Positions 60,097-64,000 of a DNA stretch of 64,000 bases are shown piece after piece. Source of the DNA: Shewanella algidipiscicola (lineage in GTDB: Bacteria; Pseudomonadota; Gammaproteobacteria; Enterobacterales; Shewanellaceae). Both the position numbers and the translations under genes were made by a program. Under the pieces are notes generated by a model that saw nothing but the letters and a program-made list of their open reading frames with translations, was not told where the DNA came from and did no database searches. Within the stretch, counting starts at the first letter, position 1. Each line of letters begins with the position of its first letter. The DNA lies in the NCBI RefSeq assembly GCF_003605125.1, contig NZ_QPQT01000003.1:124001-188000 (forward strand), given 5' to 3'.

Positions 60097-61470
60097 ATGG
60101 CATTAACAGCAACGGGAATTGGCTCTGGACTCGATATCAACACGATTGTCGGCGTACTCGTTGATGCCGAAAAAGTGCCTAAAGAAGCGATCTTCGATAA
60201 AAAAGAAGATGCGCTTGAAGCGCAGGTTTCTGCCATTGGTACGTTAAAGAGTGCTTTGTCTAAGTTTCAAGATGCCTTAGAAAAACTTAAAGATGGTAAT
60301 AGTCTAAACCAACGCCAAGTCAGTACCGGTGAGAGCAATTATTTTACGGCTAGCGCCGATAAAAATGCCCAGTCGGGTAGTTATAATATAGTGGTTGAGC
60401 AACTTGCCCAGCGTCATAAGGTGGCTGGTGGCTATACCGCCGACCCTAAAGCGGCTGTGGGCGAAGGTAGCTTAGATTTTACGGTAAATGGTAACTCCTT
60501 TAGCGTTGATGTCGCGGCGGGTGATTCGCTCGATGCGATAGCCGCCAGTATTAACAATGCCGACGATAACGTCGGTGTCACAGCGACCATAGTCACCACA
60601 GATGGTGGCAGCCGCTTAGTGATAAGCTCTGACACCGAAGGTTCTGACAGTAATGTCACCGTTGCGGCTAACGATACTAGCGGGACTGGGCTTAATGATA
60701 TGTTTGGCACAGGTAATTTGACCGAAGTACAAGCGGCCAAAGAAGCGATTGTGTATATCGATGGGCAAAAGTTACAGTCGCAAACCAATGAAATTAGCAA
60801 TGCGATTTCTGGGGTGACCTTAAATTTAACCGATGCCGATCTGAATAAGACTTCAGTACTCAAAATTGAGCTTGATGAAGAGGCCGTTAAAGAGAATGTG
60901 CAGGGCTTCGTTGATGCCTATAACGGTTTGATTGACACGATAGAAAAGCTATCCTCCTATGACGCGAAAGAGAAGAAAGCCGCGGCCATGCAAGGGGATT
61001 CAATGATCCGCTCTATCGAGTCGCAAATGCGCAATATGATTTCGACCCGGGTCGATACTGGCGGTGGCGACAGTATTGCGCTTTACGATATCGGAATTGA
61101 AGCCGATCGCTATGGTAAGTTATCTGTTAATAGCACCAAGTTAGATAAAGTCATTAATGAAGATATGGGCAGTATCGAGAACCTGTTTGCCACCAAAGAC
61201 ACAGGTCTAGCAACACGCTTAGATACCTTAGTTGAAGGTTATGTTAAAACCAGTGGGCTGCTTAACACACGCAATAATACCTTAACAGAAGATCAGCAAC
61301 GTTTAGAAGATCAGCGCGAAGCTTTCAACATGAAGATGGAGCAGCTACAGGCGCGATTATTTAAACAGTTCAATGCCATGGATTTAGTGGTGGGTAATTT
61401 AACTTCCCAAGGTAATGGCGTGATTAGCGCATTAAATTCTCTGCCAGGTGTGGTCAAGGCATCTGGTTAA
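60097..61470 (+). CDS. fliD: Flagellar filament cap protein FliD (HAP2)
   Basis: FliD caps the filament and folds flagellin into place. The 457-residue protein has the N-terminal TGIGSGLDINTIVGVLVDAE, a central variable domain with Thr/Ser-rich strands and a C-terminal coiled coil (TEDQQRLEDQREAFNMKMEQ, LFKQFNAMDLVVGNL). A TTGAGG ribosome-binding site precedes the ATG. Confidence 0.94.
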   Translation: MALTATGIGSGLDINTIVGVLVDAEKVPKEAIFDKKEDALEAQVSAIGTLKSALSKFQDALEKLKDGNSLNQRQVSTGESNYFTASADKNAQSGSYNIVVEQLAQRHKVAGGYTADPKAAVGEGSLDFTVNGNSFSVDVAAGDSLDAIAASINNADDNVGVTATIVTTDGGSRLVISSDTEGSDSNVTVAANDTSGTGLNDMFGTGNLTEVQAAKEAIVYIDGQKLQSQTNEISNAISGVTLNLTDADLNKTSVLKIELDEEAVKENVQGFVDAYNGLIDTIEKLSSYDAKEKKAAAMQGDSMIRSIESQMRNMISTRVDTGGGDSIALYDIGIEADRYGKLSVNSTKLDKVINEDMGSIENLFATKDTGLATRLDTLVEGYVKTSGLLNTRNNTLTEDQQRLEDQREAFNMKMEQLQARLFKQFNAMDLVVGNLTSQGNGVISALNSLPGVVKASG

Positions 61471-61488
61471 TTGTAAGGTTATCTAGAT

Positions 61489-61806
61489 TTGCAATCACTG
61501 AATACACTAAATACTCAGTTGGCTGCTGTATTGAGTCAATTAGAGGCGATTACAGCCGAAGATGAAAAAGCTGACAAGTTGGTATTAAATTTGCTAGATT
61601 TGGTTAATCAGCGTCAACTTTTACTCAATGAGTTGCTTGAGTCTCCTAAAGAGGAAGATAGACAAGTACTGCAGACGCAATTAACGCTCACGAATCAGTT
61701 TACTGCTCGTGCGGTACCATTGTTAAAACATCGACAAGAGCTGCTGCATTTAGGGCAAAAGAGCCAGAAGCAGCTTAATGTGTATAAGTCTATAGGTTCA
61801 GAGTAG
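61489..61806 (+). CDS. FliT-like flagellar chaperone
   Basis: A 105-residue, all-helical acidic protein between fliD and fliS, the place of fliT. It starts with TTG and has an AAGGT upstream. Helices read TLNTQLAAVLSQLEAITAED and KLVLNLLDLVNQRQLLLNEL. FliT normally escorts FliD. Sequence resemblance to enteric FliT is weak, so the role rests mainly on context. Confidence 0.7.
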   Translation: MQSLNTLNTQLAAVLSQLEAITAEDEKADKLVLNLLDLVNQRQLLLNELLESPKEEDRQVLQTQLTLTNQFTARAVPLLKHRQELLHLGQKSQKQLNVYKSIGSE

Positions 61807-61816
61807 GTAGGTATTT

Positions 61817-62224
61817 ATGAGAACGTCACTGAAATCATATCGTAAGGTATCAGTAGAGAGCGAAATTTCGGTCGCTTCTCCCCATCGTATAATTCAATTG
61901 ATGTTTGAGGGGGCGCTGCAACGTTTAGCGCAAAGCCGTTATGCGATTGAAAATAATGATATTGCCAACAAAGGGATCTTTATTGGCAAAGCCATTGGTA
62001 TTATTACTGGCCTAAACAATAGTTTGAATATGGAAGCTGGCGGTGATATCGCCAATAATCTTAGCGAACTCTATGATTTTATGCTGCGTAAAATATCGGA
62101 AGCTAATATCAATAATGATGTGCAGGCCATTGATGATGTTAGTGAGATACTCAGAACCATTAAAGAGGGTTGGGATGCTATTCCGCAAAAAGACCATCAT
62201 ATAGTGTCACACAGTGATGTGTAA
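61817..62224 (+). CDS. fliS: Flagellin export chaperone FliS
   Basis: FliS binds the C-terminus of flagellin and prevents premature polymerisation. The 135-residue protein has SPHRIIQLMFEGALQRLAQS, NKGIFIGKAIGIITGLNNSL and LSELYDFMLRKISEANINND, all conserved. Confidence 0.93.
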   Translation: MRTSLKSYRKVSVESEISVASPHRIIQLMFEGALQRLAQSRYAIENNDIANKGIFIGKAIGIITGLNNSLNMEAGGDIANNLSELYDFMLRKISEANINNDVQAIDDVSEILRTIKEGWDAIPQKDHHIVSHSDV

Positions 62225-62495
62225 TTGCGTGGTTCGTAAAGCCTTGTGCGCCACAATTCTGTCAGGTGTCAAACCTTTGACATCTTGTGCTTGAATCGTA
62301 GATAAATTGTTCTAGAATCAGATGAGTTTGTCATAAAGTGAATCTGATACTTGCTAATACGTTGCTGATAATACACTATTCCTTAATGGTAATTAGTTTA
62401 TTTAAAATCAGTAGTAACTGCATTATCTCGTTTTCTAAGCTACTAACACTAATAATTAATGCGAACAACACTGAGCGCTTCTACGGCCTTCTTAA
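62225..62495 (+). other. fliS-flrA intergenic region
   Basis: No gene in these 271 bases. A weak hairpin around 62265-62285 (GTCAAACC / TTTGAC) may end the flaG-fliS transcript. No sigma-54 site was found, in line with a sigma-70 promoter for the master regulator flrA. Confidence 0.4.
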
Positions 62496-63929
62496 ATGAT
62501 GCAAACAGATCAACGAATTCTACTTGTCGGTAATGAGTCAGAGCGAACTAATCGCTTATCTTGTGTTTTTGAGTTTCTTGGTGAACAAGTTGAACAGCTT
62601 GGCGTTGATGAACTTGAAGTTCGAGTTTCCAATACCCGGTTTCGGGCATTGGTGCTAGCTCAAGAAGCACAATCAAAAGAGCTGTTAAAGACGATTGCCG
62701 CCGCGGTTCCTTGGCAGCCGATATTGGTATTAGGCCAAACCGACCCCCTTAGCACATCTAATATTCTTGGATGTATCGAAGAACCCCTTAACTACCCGCA
62801 GCTCACTGAGTTGTTACATTTTTGCCAAGTTTTTGTTCAGGCTAAACGGCCTGAAGTACCAACCAGTGGCAATCAAACCAAGTTATTTCGTAGCTTAGTT
62901 GGGCGAAGTGAAGGTATTGCTCAAGTTCGTCATCTGATAAATCAAGTGGCGGGTTCTGATGCCACGGTACTCGTACTGGGGCAATCCGGTACAGGTAAAG
63001 AGGTGGTAGCGCGAAATATTCATTATATTTCAGAGCGACGTGATGGCCCCTTTATTCCTGTTAACTGTGGTGCGATTCCTGCTGAATTGTTAGAAAGTGA
63101 ACTCTTTGGCCATGAAAAAGGCTCTTTTACTGGTGCGATTAGTGCCCGTAAGGGACGATTTGAATTAGCCGAAGGCGGTACACTGTTTCTCGATGAAATT
63201 GGTGATATGCCGCTGCAGATGCAGGTAAAACTGCTGCGTGTACTGCAAGAGAAAGTCTTTGAACGCGTCGGTGGCAGCAAGGCGCTTAAGACCGATGTTC
63301 GAGTGATTGCCGCTACCCATCGCGAGCTTGAAACCATGATTGCCAATGGCGAATTCAGAGAGGATCTCTTCTATCGGTTAAATGTTTTTCCGGTCGAGAT
63401 GCCCGCCCTGTGCGAGCGTAAAGACGATATTCCCCTATTGCTACAAGAATTAGTCAGTCGAGTCTATAACGAGGGGCGTGGTAAGGTACGTTTTACCCAG
63501 CGCGCCATCGAATCGCTTAAAGAGCACGGTTGGTCTGGTAATGTGAGGGAGCTGTCTAACCTAGTCGAGCGTTTAACCATTCTGTATCCTGGTGGCCTTG
63601 TCGATGTGAACGATTTACCACTGAAGTACCGTCATATCGATGTACCTGAGTATCAAGTCGACGTCAGTGAAGAGGAGTTAGAGCGTGACGCCTTAGCGTC
63701 AATCTTTAGCGATGAAGTGGAGGTGGATATGCCTGAGAGCCGCTTCCCCAGTGAATTACCGCCTGAAGGAGTCAATCTTAAAGACCTCTTGGCTGAACTT
63801 GAAATTGATATGATCCGCCAAGCATTAGAACAGCAAGATAATGTGGTCGCCAGAGCCGCAGAAATGCTGGGTATTCGCCGCACAACCTTAGTTGAAAAAA
63901 TGCGTAAATATGGCATGAGCAAAGACTAA
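62496..63929 (+). CDS. flrA: Sigma-54-dependent flagellar master regulator FlrA (FleQ)
   Basis: FlrA activates sigma-54 flagellar promoters and is the top of the polar-flagellum cascade; homologues bind cyclic di-GMP. Its 477 residues comprise a receiver-like N-terminal domain without the phospho-Asp pattern, an AAA+ domain (Walker A GQSGTGKEVVARN; Walker B GGTLFLDEIGDMP) and a C-terminal Fis-type helix-turn-helix (VVARAAEMLGIRRTTLVEKM). The sigma-54 contact loop reads GSFTGA rather than the usual GAFTGA. Two Met codons in a row start it. Confidence 0.93.
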   Translation: MMQTDQRILLVGNESERTNRLSCVFEFLGEQVEQLGVDELEVRVSNTRFRALVLAQEAQSKELLKTIAAAVPWQPILVLGQTDPLSTSNILGCIEEPLNYPQLTELLHFCQVFVQAKRPEVPTSGNQTKLFRSLVGRSEGIAQVRHLINQVAGSDATVLVLGQSGTGKEVVARNIHYISERRDGPFIPVNCGAIPAELLESELFGHEKGSFTGAISARKGRFELAEGGTLFLDEIGDMPLQMQVKLLRVLQEKVFERVGGSKALKTDVRVIAATHRELETMIANGEFREDLFYRLNVFPVEMPALCERKDDIPLLLQELVSRVYNEGRGKVRFTQRAIESLKEHGWSGNVRELSNLVERLTILYPGGLVDVNDLPLKYRHIDVPEYQVDVSEEELERDALASIFSDEVEVDMPESRFPSELPPEGVNLKDLLAELEIDMIRQALEQQDNVVARAAEMLGIRRTTLVEKMRKYGMSKD

Positions 63930-63950
63930 ACGTAATCAAGTTGATTATGT

Positions 63951-63985
63951 AGAAAGGGCGCTTAAGATAGCGCCCTTTCTGTTTT
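63951..63985 (+). terminator. Rho-independent terminator of flrA
   Basis: AGAAAGGGCGC / GCGCCCTTTCT with an 8-nt loop and GTTTT, about 22 nt after the stop. Confidence 0.85.
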
Positions 63986-64000
63986 CTATCTATTTTACTG

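Overview
The window looks like a chromosomal segment of a Shewanella (Gammaproteobacteria, Alteromonadales). The gene order xseA | guaB-guaA … tadA | mltF … purL … cydABX … flagellar glycosylation genes … flgTOPNMA-cheVR-flgBCDEFGHIJKL-flagellins-flaG-fliDTS-flrA is the one I associate with that genus, and all proteins are of gammaproteobacterial type. This assignment comes from recognising families and order, not from a database search.

Layout. Positions 1-503 hold the tail of an unknown gene, a terminator and a decayed IS3-type transposase. Positions 504-5100 carry xseA and, divergently, guaBA. Between guaA and tadA (5.1-8.4 kb) lies an accessory pocket: a degenerate MITE, an IS3-family element whose orfB carries two in-frame TGA codons, and an AT-rich orphan methyltransferase. 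Positions 8.4-19.2 kb are housekeeping: tadA, mltF, purL and the cytochrome bd operon cydABX, the last preceded by a 1.2-kb non-coding stretch with a perfect FNR/EtrA-type box. Positions 19.9-30.1 kb hold a chemoreceptor, an RND efflux pump with a divergent TetR regulator and palindromic operator, an outer-membrane barrel protein, a chalcone-isomerase-like protein, a DUF2947 protein and an intact MITE.

Positions 30.1-39.4 kb form a flagellin-glycosylation island. Two Maf/DUF115 proteins flank a coupled operon for a nonulosonic acid: a PseB-like dehydratase, a PseF-like cytidylyltransferase, an RmlD-like reductase, a NeuB-family synthase and a GT2 glycosyltransferase. PseC, PseG and PseH homologues are not seen, so the sugar may not be ordinary pseudaminic acid. 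This is the most interesting system in the window.

From 40 kb to the end is a nearly continuous polar-flagellum block: H-ring and outer-membrane proteins FlgT/O/P, the FlgN/FlgM checkpoint, FlgA, CheV/CheR, rod-hook-ring genes, two flagellins, FlaG, FliD, a FliT-like protein, FliS and the sigma-54 activator FlrA. The sequence shows near-consensus sigma-54 promoters before flgB and flgF, and sigma-28 promoters before flgM, flgO and the second flagellin. Together these suggest the usual cascade FlrA -> sigma-54 genes -> FliA/FlgM -> late genes. The glycosylation island presumably decorates the two flagellins encoded about 20 kb away.
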